From Sycobia sp. Sy_11 (lineage: Eukaryota; Arthropoda; Insecta; Hymenoptera; Epichrysomallidae): a DNA stretch of 64,000 nucleotides. Shown piece by piece: positions 1-11,320 of this stretch. The position numbers were made by a program, and so were the translations under genes. Numbering within the stretch: position 1 is the stretch's first letter; each line of letters begins with the position of its first letter. Where the stretch lies: NCBI GenBank assembly GCA_018907035.1, contig JACCIC010000015.1, positions 4,318,501-4,382,500 on the forward strand, read 5' to 3'. The notes beneath the pieces were generated by a model. It did not search any database and was not told where the DNA came from. It saw only the letters and a list, made by a program, of their open reading frames with translations.

Positions 1-247
1 GTGTGTAAATCGTTCTATTATCGGAGGGCTACATGGTTATGCTGGCGCATATGGCTAAATAGCCGCTGTAACATAGCACGTGCGTAAAGGAATCATGTGC
101 AGAATAGTCGCGCCGTAATAAATACTTGTGGTTTTTCTGGTAGCCTGTCTTTTCTTGAAAGTGATTTCTCCGCTGAAATTCCTCATTCTATTTTAGGTGT
201 TTCATCTATTCACGAGCTCGGAAAGTTATATCGAAAAATAACACATT

Positions 248-305
<58 letters not shown>

Positions 306-1001
306 GATATATCTGTAATATATGGAAGTGAAAGTATCAGACACGAGACATACACTTTAAATTTATATTTATTATAGTACGAGGAAAGAATCTCTGTCCA
401 GGAGAACGAGAGTCAACTAAACTGAAAGAAAGACTAACTAAACTGTTTAAAAGAATAATTCGTAATCGATCTATGAAAAAATACGAAATCTATAAAAAAT
501 ATTCATTTGTGCCAAGCATCACAGAATATTATCAAGCAGGGCATCGGAGAAAACAGCCATACTGCGTCTGACCAATCATACTCGCGCAGCACGATATAAT
601 ATATGACCTTCTTTCTAACCGTCAGCTGCAAAATTCACCGTAATTTAGACCGTCCAATAATATATAATAACTACAGTAACTCTAGTACGTCTTTCACAGG
701 AATTTCGACTGTATTTTTCTTAAGTAGTTTTGATTACATTATTTAGTTAAGTCTTAAATAATTCAACAGTTACACATTCTTTAATAATATAGTTTCTCCT
801 GTGATAACATTGCTCTATAGTTTCGTTACTATAAACAAAATAAAAATCTCTTTGAATATAAAGTGCGATTTCGTCCATCTCAAGAAGAACTTATTGTAGT
901 GCTAGAAATTCGTAACGACTCTAATGATTATTTCGACTTTATGGATTAACAAGTATGGAAATAATTATGAGATATTATGAACTTTTTATCATTCTGCTTA
1001 C
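1..1001. other. AT-rich stretch 3' of protease exon 2; no further exon recognised
   Basis: This is mostly AT-rich DNA with an (AT)n array at 251-300. The minus-strand chymotrypsin-like gene should continue here, because exon 2 ends at a donor site at 1001. I read the minus strand for an acceptor followed by an open frame with the usual third protease exon (TGWG, GDSGGP) and found none. Either the intron runs past base 1 or the remaining exons have decayed. Confidence 0.5.
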
Positions 1002-1330
1002 CTTTGACATTGCAATATCATTTATCAAAGTTGTAGAATTGTAACCAGACGTCCGAATTTCAATAATATGGCTTTCATCTTCTTCTAATCGATAACTCAA
1101 GATATCATGCCCTAGAACAGCTATGAATTCCATCTGTTTTACATTATTAGAATCTTCCAAAAATATCTGAGCAACGGATAATATCCACAAGGGCGAGACC
1201 ATGACTCCATTACCGACTAGATTATCCGTTGGGTCGTCAGCTGTCCTTCCAAGAATTCCAATTGTGTAGGAAAAGTTTCTTCGTGTCCCAAAAGCACCAT
1301 TCAATACACCTTCCGTTCTCAAGGAAGAGA
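1002..1330 (-). CDS. Chymotrypsin-like serine protease homologue, exon 2 (catalytic His lost), partial gene
   Basis: This internal exon encodes the first half of an S1-family (chymotrypsin fold) domain. It starts after an AG acceptor (intron ends at 1331) and ends at AAG followed by GTAAGC (donor at 1001-1000). Joined in phase to the signal-peptide exon at 3025-3088 it gives a short propeptide (VSSLRTEG), then VLNGAFG, which corresponds to the IVGG/IVNG mature N-terminus, then a NYT/SYTIGIL strand. VMVSPLWILSVAQIF occupies the place of the usual LISPxWVLTAAHC, so the catalytic His57 is Gln and the Cys58 partner is Ile; Cys42 is also missing. SGYNSTTLINDIAMSK matches the YN...NDIALLKL segment, so Asp102 is kept. 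This suggests a secreted non-catalytic serine protease homologue, or a gene in decay. The Ser195 exon is not visible, so activity cannot be judged fully. The family call is firm; the gene is incomplete in the window. Confidence 0.78.
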
Positions 1331-3024
1331 CTTAAACAAAGAATAAATTCATGCCTTTTATACATACCTACGTAAAAATCGTCGATGTTATGTCCGAATC
1401 AATTCACAATAATCAATATTATTTTCAACTCAAATATAGGACACTATAGGATAAGAAATGAGATCATTGTTTAAGACAGCGATCGAGTACTATTGCTTAC
1501 ATTTAATAGCAAAGAAAATAGAACAAGACAAACCGTGCCGCAAAGAGAGAAGGGTATAGTTTCTAAATTTTGGATATTATATGTAAAATTATTGTTCAAA
1601 ACATTTCCTATGTAAGAAATATAACGTATTTACTTTCATGTGGCGCAGCAGAGCCACGAGGGTGAAATTGACAACTGCTGCCCTCATAGCGCCATCACAT
1701 CAGTTACATCAACATTGAAATTTCGAATAAAAAAACTTGAAAAGAAGTTGTTTTATATATAAAACCACGTATGTGATATACAAAATGCATACAAGCACAT
1801 GTTCTCCTATGGTATATATATTGTAATATTGAAACATAATAGAAAGTTTCTAGTCCTAAGATGCATAGACATGGCCATAGAATATATATAATAATTCGGT
1901 GAAAAAGAAATAAAATCTCTAAAAAAATGTAACATAAGTCAAATAGTTAGCCATGTTTGATATGTTTTTATCATATTAAGAACTTTCACAGCTACAAATG
2001 TAATTATGTACTTTATAACAAATTTATCTAAACTTATTTTCTAAAATATTTCGAAATATGTAAATAAAAATAAAGTATATAATACAATTACAACTTGAAC
2101 CTATTGCACATTTAAAAAAATAACGAAATTTATTTTATATGTATTCCTATAAGTAACAACATGTATAGTTTATACAAAAGATATATAAACTAGATTTCAC
2201 TTGTTAAAATAAATAGCTTTAACAAAATTTAAGCAGTTTAATAATGTAATGAATTCATTTTCACATAATTTTTATATACACATATTTTTTTCCAAGTTTT
2301 ACTTATAATTAGGCGAATAATAAGTAGGCGAATAGTAGATATTGAATTGAGTACGTACATTATATAAATATATTTTTGTCAGCCATGTACTTTAGTAAAT
2401 TATATGATCTTAATGTAATTTATTTATTTTTCTTCAATTATTTTGAATCAAAAATCATTTAGATTAAAGTTTTTTATCTAATATTATATAATCAATTACT
2501 TTTATGAATATGAAATCAATATATAGAAAAAAATACCTAATGTTACGTCATTTATTATACTACAGTTTATTCTTCGATGTCGTTTTTTACTTCTAATATT
2601 ATAGATTTTAAATAGTAAAAAGCTACTATCAATGAAACATGAAAGAGTTTTATAAATTTAAATTTTCCTTGTGTCAATTCAATTAATTTTCCTATATATT
2701 TTGTATTCTGATATAGCTATTCTGATACATTTCGAAAAATTTATTTCAAAACAATTTTTATATATTATCACAATATAGTAATAATATTAATATAATAATA
2801 ATAGTATCAAGAATAATATTTATATGAACAAATAAAATATAAATTCTATATTGTACTATACTTACTCTGATACATAGCGCAAAATTGAATTTAAAATGTT
2901 TTTTTATACATTATACCAATATAATAATAATACTCTTCTAATAATCATAGTATCAGGAAAGATATTTAAATAAAAAACTATTCATAATTTCATCAAAGGT
3001 CAATAAATATACAATAACATTTAC
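1331..3024 (-). other. Intron 1 of the protease homologue
   Basis: This 1.7-kb AT-rich phase-1 intron has a GTAAAT donor at 3024-3019 and a TTTAAG acceptor at 1331. It holds a block (2037-2250) that recurs diverged upstream of the gene at 3543-3800, and a smaller internal duplication around 2716-2830 and 2866-2975. I see no other coding sequence in it. Confidence 0.6.
2037..2250. repeat. Diverged direct repeat, copy A (copy B at 3543-3800)
   Basis: The shared block begins TTTTCTAAAATATTTCGAAA in both copies and includes ATGTATAGTTTA followed by C or T ACA about 123 bases later. The two copies stay collinear with few indels, except that copy B carries a long (AT)n expansion where copy A has a short one. 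They may be a relic of a local duplication or two copies of an unnamed dispersed repeat. Confidence 0.55.
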
Positions 3025-3088
3025 CACGATTCATGAAACATGCTGCAAAAACGACAGACAGAATTAAAAGTATATTAGAGTAAGCCAT
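3025..3088 (-). CDS. Chymotrypsin-like serine protease homologue, exon 1 (signal peptide)
   Basis: The exon starts at ATG (3088-3086) and reads MAYSNILLILSVVFAACF followed by MNR, a typical secretory signal peptide: a short N-region, a hydrophobic core of about 12 residues and small residues near a probable cleavage site. It ends after one base of the next codon at a GT donor (3024-3023). That phase fits the acceptor at 1331 exactly and joins it to the protease exon without a stop. No other ATG upstream is in frame and close. The phase match, the hydrophobic core and the TATA-like box 73 bases upstream together support a real first coding exon. I cannot exclude a small additional exon in the 1.7-kb intron. 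Confidence 0.72.
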
Positions 3089-3160
3089 TCTTCAATATCA
3101 ATTCAACCAGTTATTTTATTGCAATTTCAGTAACTTTTAAATAAATGTTAATTTCTACTC

Positions 3161-3168
3161 TATATATA
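3161..3168 (-). promoter_or_regulatory. TATA-like box of the protease homologue
   Basis: On the minus strand CGTATATATAGAG lies 73 bases before the start codon, which leaves room for a transcription start about 30 bases downstream and a short 5' UTR, as is usual for small secreted-protein genes. In AT-rich DNA such a match can occur by chance. Confidence 0.4.
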
Positions 3169-3542
3169 CGGGAGTAAATGATACAATACCTATCATACCA
3201 TTATTCCAAGATAACCTACATAATAGAAGTACGGTTATTCGTATTCTTATTAAAACAAAAATATTCATCATTAAATTATAAATGAGTTTACTGAAATGGA
3301 CAGATGTTCTACTGGTTGTCATAAAGTAAAACATAATAATATATGTTCTTAGCATTTGAAGAACTTTATAACTTATAAATCTTATATGTATTTTATAAAA
3401 ACTTTATATCAAATACTTTATTAATTTTAGACATATATTAAGACAAAAATAGAAACAGAATAATATATGTAATTATATTGTAAATCTTTCCATAGCAAAA
3501 TAAAAAATTTTTCATATACAGAACAATATTCATACAAAATAT

Positions 3543-3693
3543 TTTTCTAAAATATTTCGAAATAGATTAACAAATATAAATTATATAACGCAATTACAGC
3601 TTAAACAATGGACTATTAAAACAAATGGCTTCGATCATTTTGTACATATCCCTATAAATAACAGTATGTATAGTTTACACAAAATATATACAT

Positions 3694-3736
<43 letters not shown>

Positions 3737-3800
3737 TCTACAAATTAATAATAAATAAATAGTTGTTACGAAATGCAGCTTAATAAAATAATAAGATCAT
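3543..3800. repeat. Diverged direct repeat, copy B, with embedded (AT)n array
   Basis: This block is homologous to 2037-2250, in the same orientation and about 1.5 kb away. It contains an (AT)n run at about 3695-3732. It lies upstream of the protease start. Confidence 0.55.
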
Positions 3801-6233
3801 TTAGAAATAGCCAGGTTCATTTTGACATCATTTTGTACGTCCAGGACAAGTGACATACTTTGTGGATTTTCATAAAAATATTAATAAAAGTACAATATGC
3901 AGAGGAGAAACAAAATATGAGTATTTAAATATTGCATGAGAAATATTCCAAAAAAATTATTACTCCAAATTCATATATTTTACAAAAAAATTCTATTCAC
4001 GCATAGACTCATAAAAAAGAATGAATTATCTTGAATCATCGATGTTTTTAGATAAATTTTATTGTAATATTTATTCTAATAATTCATCATTATTAAAAAA
4101 AAAACAGGTATGAACTTGCCAAGCCCGTTTGCACAAAGTTTATAGGTGAAGAAATAAAATTTTGAACATAAAACTATTTGTAAGTCTGAAAGTAGATAAT
4201 CATAATGAAAATCGTTTAATTTTCTTTAGTTGTATACATTAAATTAGAATTCATTTGAATTAGATTAGTCAAATCTTTAGAAAAAATATGCAAATAAACA
4301 GATCGGTTAATGGCGCCTGCGCATTTGCCATCCCAGGTATGCAAATTCCGTAAAATTTAACCATATCCAAAAATTAGCGCAGGTATTTCGCCATCTTGGG
4401 ATGCATAAAATCTTAAAGTGATGCCGCTCTTTCGATTGATGGAATTTTCGTGAAGTTTTCTTGTCTCTCTGTCGATCAGTTGATTGCCCTGGAAGTCAAT
4501 CAATAATTCGTAATAACGGACAAAATCTGCATCAATTATAAGTTTCTCTATATCCGCTATGACGAAACATCACGGAAATTTCCGTTGCTTTAATGACTAG
4601 GAAGCTTGAATTACGGCCTCGATCGCTTACCGCCGTCAGCGTTTGGCCATTTTGTTTTCCGTAAAGGTGCACGGAACTCTGCAGTTTCTTGCACATGACC
4701 CGAAACGTCGATGAAAAAAACCAAAATCACTTAGCTCTCCTGGAGCAGAGATAGCTTATTACTCCCTAAAAATGGACACGTCTTAACTGGCGGTGTACAC
4801 CACAATAGTTTACTAACTAGAATCAACGATTGCACTAGTATTTATTGAAAGCTGTAGATATAACTATAGGTGTTCACGCAGTAACTTAGCCACGCGTTCA
4901 TATTCATTTGTTTTCTGTATAAGAATTACATATTTCAGATAATTCGAATTAATTCCAATCTAACCTATTCGAACATCGTCGAATGCTCATATTTATACTT
5001 TTTTTTAGTTTCTTTTCAATATTAGGCCAGTGTACTGATTAGAAAGCTAATTATCATGAAAGAAATGTATTTCCTACATACAGTTTCTTTAGAATACGTA
5101 AGATTTTTTATGGGTTCTTTTCTCGCCTCATATGTAGCCAAAGAACGTTTTCGTCATTAGCGATAAACTATATAGAAGTGGTGTCGTCACAGCTAAGTGA
5201 TATCACATCAGATCCCAGTGACGAGTTACTTTCGACGTACGCACACGAACGTCACACACACAACAGGCTGGCTATCTATCAGCTGCACGAATTGCTGGTC
5301 CAAAGGACTCGGGTAGACGTGCATTTAGTTGTTTAAGTGCCTCTTTAAGATTCAGTGACGATTTATATTTGTTGATTCTTTCGTTTTGATATATACTTCG
5401 TAAATTTATTTACTTTGATTATGATTGAAAGAAACAAATATTTCAGTGAATAATAAGCTGTTAACATTTTAGTTTTTTTAAAGAGTTCATCTTCAATTTT
5501 AAAATAACGTCGGAATTAGAGATAATATCAATACCTATTGCTGTATTTTACAATAGTCGACGGAAGCATAATTTTAAGCACAAAATAAACCATAAACTCA
5601 GTAGAATCCGAACATGAAATTCTCGGTAGAAGTCGTCTTGACACATCTGGACATCGATTTCTATCGTGGGAACACAAAACTCTCCGAAGTCTCGTCACGA
5701 GATTCTTGGGTATTCATCGATTTCGATCATCTTAACACGAAACCACGATTTGCCTCTGTAGGAACTGATTGTATTATTACATCGATACCATATCATATCA
5801 TACTAAATTATAAATACAAAGCTTTTTTTGTACACGATAAACAAAAAAACTACTGAACCGATTGCTCTAAAATTTGCCATGTAGATTCTAAATTATCTTC
5901 AGAAGGTATTTTATTGAAAATCATTTTACTTTCATTAATAAATTAAGTTAACGGTTTTAGCGGCCAGTTTCACCAGCGGCCACTAGGTGGAGTCTTGAAT
6001 CATGACTAACTCAAAGTAGTCCGCTTAAACTATTAATATCAGGCCAAATCAGTTGAATCAATATCCTAGTCATATTCAATTTTGGGATTCGTATCATAAA
6101 GAAAGTGTGGCATTAGTCGGTATTACCCTTTGTGCTCTTCAGGTTAATCTGTCACTATCCACACTTTGTGGATATCTTTTGATTTTTGTAAATTTTATTT
6201 TCTCTTATGTGGGAGATTCTTTCCATCTCTCTC

Positions 6234-6299
<66 letters not shown>

Positions 6300-7240
6300 G
6301 TTCTCCGCCTTCACTTATAAAATGGGGTTGTGTAAGTCAAATCATATCGAATATAATTTGTGACGACAAATTATCTTTTTGTATTTATACGGTATATTAA
6401 CTTCAGAAGTGATGTAGGTCTATAATTTTTATTAGTTTTAATAAAAGAAATAATGGAAAAATAGGAGTTTTTATCAATAACCTCGAAACAATGTATATTA
6501 TATACAGAAGCTTATACATCGCTTATACATTAAGTTCAAGGGCTATGTTTAAGAGTCTTGGAAATGGAAACTTTGTTCTATGTTTCACTTTAACGTTATA
6601 CTTTAGAAAATATTTATTTTTCATCATTTTGCAGATGACATACGTATTTTTATATATAAAACAGATTTTGACTCAAAAATTTGGGTGTGAAATAATATTT
6701 TACATTTTTGTTCCTTCTGAAGATTTTGATATTGAAATAATTGTTCTATTAAAACAATTAATAATTAAATTATTTAATTTTATAATTACATTAGCATTCA
6801 AAGTTAGCAAAATAAGCATTTCAAACGCTAATAGAAATACTTCTTATCATTCTAACAAGTTAGATATATTTGAGGCTAAATAAAAGGCTAAATAAAATAG
6901 AATTAGAAGTAATTTATAAATTGTTTGTTTGAATAAATTTTTTTGAATTTATAAATTCAAATTTTCCTCAAAACCAGTAATAACTTTGGTAATTTATTTA
7001 ACAATTATAAAGGTCAGTATGGTAAATGCTTAAAAACTGAAGTATTTCATAAAATCGATTTTTTTATATCTCTTATATATAATATATGACAATTGGAACT
7101 ATATTTAAAACAGAGAATAAACGAAAATCAGTATAGTTTCGAAGTACGAAAGGTACTTCCGTTCTAAAAGAGTTCCTTGCTTTTGTTGTATTTTTTATGA
7201 ATCTATTTCAAGTGAATATTAGAGATTTCTTCTTTCATAA
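3801..7240. other. Intergenic AT-rich region, no gene recognised
   Basis: No exon here has homology that I recognise. A partly repeated motif occurs at 4310-4420 (two related segments around CATTTGCCATCCCAGG and ATTTCGCCATCTTGGG). At 5848-5960 there is a segment of the form ACTACTGAACCGATTG...AAATTTGCCATG, which resembles a common style of insect dispersed repeat. A (CT)n array sits near 6236-6296. The 80-codon open frame from 5614 and the one from 6491 have no recognisable domain. Confidence 0.45.
6236..6296. repeat. (CT)n microsatellite
   Basis: An almost pure CT run of about 60 bases. It generates spurious Ser-Leu open frames. Confidence 0.9.
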
Positions 7241-7258
7241 ACAGGTTATTAGAACTAC

Positions 7259-7261
<3 letters not shown>

Positions 7262-7328
<67 letters not shown>
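7262..7328. repeat. (GA)n microsatellite
   Basis: A pure GA run of about 66 bases in AT-rich DNA, 330 bases before the LINE remnant. Confidence 0.9.
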
Positions 7329-7331
<3 letters not shown>

Positions 7332-7654
7332 AGGATTTTGAACATATTCATATTGTAAAAAAATGAATCTTAAAGTCGAGTAAGCAAATTGAAACTCATA
7401 ATTAATTATTAATATAAATTTGTGCTGGACTTTCCAAATAGAGTAGAATAGGTGTAGGGCATATATATTTTTATTTTAAAAATTGTAGTTCTGTTCCTGC
7501 TAAGAAGCCGAAGTGGCTCAAAATGTTGCACGAAACAGATGCATAAAATTGGCAAATTTGCTGCTTATTACGGTAGGATTATTCTTTGATAAGAATACTA
7601 CGTTTATTATTTTTATTCCTATTATTCGCACTAGTACTATTTATATTTCACAGA

Positions 7655-8890
7655 CGGTCGACCATCGGGGCTGTAGGTCACGTGACGAACATTTTTCACT
7701 TGGCGAACAGGTGCTGCCATGCGACCACACCACTGGTTCTACTGATAACCCTAGACGTCCAAAACGTCTTCAACGCCGTGAAATATATAGAGATTCTGAC
7801 AGCGCTGGAGTCTACTTTCAAAATTGACTCGAACCTTATATGTATCGTATGGGACTATCTACGGAAACAAGGACTGACGTATATTGAGTTCACTTCGCTC
7901 ATGTTGAGGAGATGGTAGCCGTGATAGTTGCGCACGACTATCACTTGATTCAGTTAAAACTGAATCAGGTTATAAACGGGTGACTGAATAGATTACAGAT
8001 CACGGATTGCAACTCGGGCTACAAAAGACCGAGTTATTGCCGCTGACTCGTAGACGTATAGAGAAGTTGATATCAAGTATCATGGGGTCACCTTGGATAC
8101 GAAGCTAAACTTCTGGCCTCACCTACGGAACGTGACGCATAAGGCAGCAGAAAAGATCAAGGTTCTAAGTAAACTGATGACCAACACGAATGGACCTAGA
8201 CAGAACGTACATAGACTGCTGATGAGAGTTACTCACTCGATCTTGCTTTATGGCTCAGAAGTGTGAGCCGACACAATGAATGTAAAAAAAAAAGCAAACG
8301 TCATGAGCAAACGTCATGAAAAGCGTAGAAAGGGTGGGTGCGTTCAGAATCGCGTGCGCGTATTGCACTGTATCTGAGAGCACGGTTTTCGTGATTGCTA
8401 GGGTCATTCCCATCGATTTGCTCGCGACTGAACGGAAGCGTATTGATGACCGGAGCCCGAATGTTGGAAGGAAAGACACTGCGACTGAAGAACGGATAAT
8501 GACAATCGAGTTGCGGCAGAGACTGTGGACGATGAAAAGACTAATACCCGAAATCGTTACATAGAAGAAGAGGCAGTACGGAAGAAGGTGGATTTCTCCT
8601 TACCCAGTTTCTTTCCGGACATGGATACTTCTGTAAGTATCTCTGCAGGATGAAAAGGATTATCTCTCCGGAATAGTATTGCGGATGGGTTTGGGACGAT
8701 ACGGAGTACACGTTCTTTGTGTGTAACTATTAAACCGAGTTACGACTAGGACTAATGAGGAGGATAGGCGCTATCGCGCCAGAAAACATGACGAGACTTA
8801 AGAGGACGGGCGCGGATAGCTGGCGGTTGATCGCAAAATATGTTACGCATGTGCTTCGGAGCAAAAGAACGGATGGATGTCTGGATGACT
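7655..8890 (+). mobile_element. R1-clade non-LTR retrotransposon (LINE) remnant, truncated and broken
   Basis: Conceptual translation across frames gives landmarks of the second ORF of R1-type LINEs, in order. LITLDVQNVFNAV (7735-7785) followed by a DYLRKQG segment is the reverse transcriptase core around motif A. TDHGLQLGLQKTELLPLTRR (about 7995-8055) and LDTKLNFWPHLRNVTHKAAE (about 8095-8155) follow, then THSILLYGSEVWAD (about 8230-8270), then IPIDLLATERK (about 8410-8440). LTQFLSGHGYF (about 8597-8630) is next, and finally a Cys-rich DDTEYTLFVC zinc-knuckle-like end (about 8690-8725). Frames change several times and stops interrupt it. The stretch between the DYLRKQG segment and MVAVIVAHDY (7912) is only about 15 residues, so the motif B/C region with the YADD active site is deleted. 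The N-terminal endonuclease is absent, as expected for 5' truncation. It cannot move by itself. Confidence 0.82.
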
Positions 8891-9012
8891 AAAAGGCTGT
8901 AAAGATTCAATGCAGTTACGAGTATATATGAGATTCTAGGATGAAAGAAATGAATGGATGTGAATGGACGACGCCAGGACTACGACCCAGGCTAAAGTAA
9001 TATGAATAACAG

Positions 9013-9041
9013 TTTCGGGCTGGTGTCGGTCCAGCCCGAAA
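9013..9041 (+). repeat. Perfect 11-bp stem hairpin 3' of the LINE remnant
   Basis: TTTCGGGCTGG and CCAGCCCGAAA flank a seven-base loop (TGTCGGT). It lies about 120 bases past the last recognisable LINE coding motif, so it may be a 3' UTR structure of that element. Confidence 0.6.
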
Positions 9042-9419
9042 TTGTCCACAACCAATCCACAACATGGAGTTAGTACTACATATGTGTTTAGTACATAGTG
9101 ACATGGGTTTTGTGTCGAGTCGCATATATTCTAGTGCCGTTCTCGAGGATTATTTTTGCCGAATGAGCATTGGAAATATATAGTATATATAGTATTCACA
9201 GAATCCTTAAAAAAAAGGAGTGATAATTTAAGATCGATAAAAATATTTGTTATTATAACTTAGCACACTCTTAAATCGATCAAAGTTAATCATTTCGTAC
9301 AAACAAATAATTTACATATTAAAAAATACGTTTAACTTTCCACATAAAAATAAGTGGCAAATAACTGATAGTGAATACTGAAGAAATAACTTTAAGTGAA
9401 AACCAATTTCAAAATTGAT

Positions 9420-10050
9420 CGCACACTGCTCGGCGCGTAATGAACTTGTTATTCCCTGTAAAAACACTAATAATTCCTTTCGATTAAAGATAATATGGTT
9501 CTTGGCTTTAAATTAAATATAAAAACTCTGAATTTTCACTTTTACTTTTCCCGTCTACACGCGTGTATTAATGCGCGCGCGCACGCGAGACAGAAGCGAG
9601 AAAAGTTACACAATCGAAACGCATCTCACTCTCTCTCTCTCTCTCTCCCTCGAAGAGAATTTCAAACCCGCGCGGGGCGAGCGAGAGGAAGGGGGAGGGC
9701 AAAGTTATCACGTGCACGGAAGACGAGAGAAAGGAGCCAAGGCGTGGCAAAATTATACCACGAACCATTCCTGCAAATTCATTCCCAATGGTTGCCCGAT
9801 GCATATACTCGAGCGCGTTAGCGGCGTCGGGGGGCGCCCAGTTTCTTGCTCGGTCCTCTTTTGTCGGCGATCTCGGAGTGCGCGTGGACGCGTCACTACC
9901 ACAACTGCCAACGCCACCCATTGGGCGAGATTTATAAATGAAACTCGCGATTCACGTTCTCTCGGGAGATTATTTTTTCGGCCCGTTTTGTAAGCGCTTT
10001 CTCTGTTTCGCGCGGCTTTTCGGGTGCCACCGCCACCGGCGCCGCTTTTT
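9420..10050. promoter_or_regulatory. CpG-rich island, no gene recognised
   Basis: The base composition changes abruptly to GC-rich with many CpG dinucleotides, including a GCGCGCGCACGCG stretch near 9570 and a (CT)n run at 9627-9647. Overlapping open frames on both strands have no recognisable domain and look compositional. It could be an enhancer or a promoter of a gene not seen here. Confidence 0.3.
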
Positions 10051-10943
10051 TTTCATTCTCTGTGTTCCTGCTTTATGATTATCTTCTTTTTTCCTTTTTT
10101 TTTTTTAATTAACGTTTCACGGCCGAGAAAACGAAGATTATACTTATACAATGTTGCATTTATCGGGTGTACGTAGATTATGAGAGCGCATTTAACATTT
10201 CATAAAGATTTTTCTTCATTCGGACATTTATTATTACATTCTTTTGTCAACGAATTTATGTTAACGCCAGTGCTTGTCCGTAGATTTTTTCGACTTTGAA
10301 TTCCCTATTATATACGTGCAATATTTATGTTACATCAAAATTTTCCGCCCATGGCCGTAGCTTGCAACGATGTGCACGCATTCCAACGGCACAATCATTA
10401 CGGACGTCGCAATAAACATTTCATATGAATCATCTAACTCTCGCGACGATATATAGATGTATATATAAATTATGTTTGAACTTGGCACAAATGTCGATAT
10501 GAGAGACGGAGGCTGCAAAAAGGAGGCAGAAACAGTGGGCGCGAGACGAGTCCATAGAGGAAATAGGAAACACGTCGATGTGAATCCGTCGTCGTCGTCG
10601 TCGTTACGGTTGTTTGCCAGCGCACGTGCTTTTTGACGTGGGTGCGCCCGCTTTATGTATTTCGGTTTTCGCCGCGTCCGCTCCGCGACAGGCGCGACCT
10701 TGGCCCAATTCGTGCGTGGACATAGAGCTTTCGATTAACCATTATTTTCATATTTATAGATATTGCCCCCCCCCCCCGAAGGCCTGATCTGCTACTATTT
10801 CGACTGAAACAAAGGGTGAAAAACGATATTTTTGGAATATTCTCGAGTTTAGCTCTGTGTGTGTGAGAGCGTAGCGAATGCCGGCGACGTGGGTGTCTAT
10901 AGTTATTCAACGTTTTCAATTGAATTTACACATTAATAAGTAA

Positions 10944-11320
10944 TGCCGAATGATTAGACTTTATACCAAATGTTTGTATGTAATCTCAAATCATGAAGAA
11001 TCATTTCATATAGTTCGAAATGATTTAAACTTCTTTAAGTGATATCAAGCGATTTCAAATAATCTAAAATGTTTCCAAGTGATTTCAAATTATATCAAAA
11101 CATTTCGCGTAATTTGCATTGCTATAATATCATAGAAGTGGTATCAAGTAATTTCAAATGATCTGAAATGTTCCCAAGTGGTATCAATTTATATCAAATG
11201 ATTCCTTGTGATTTGACACGAGTAAAAATCATTTAAATAATATCAAGTGATTTCAAATAATCTGAAGTGTTGAGAATTGTTTTCAAATGATATCAGACAT
11301 TTCCGTGAGATTTGAATAAA
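10944..11320. repeat. Tandem repeat, four diverged copies of a 99-bp unit
   Basis: TATCAAG followed by TTTCAAATAATCT-like sequence recurs at exactly 11043, 11142 and 11241, and a more diverged copy starts at 10944, so the spacing is 99 bases each time. The unit is itself built from shorter GATTTCAAAT/GATATCAAAT-like modules. The last copy is incomplete. Confidence 0.7.

Noticed and set aside
5161..5330. TATATAG with a downstream TCAGATCCCAGTG, considered as a plus-strand promoter
   Set aside because: The spacing is loose and no gene with recognisable coding sequence follows.
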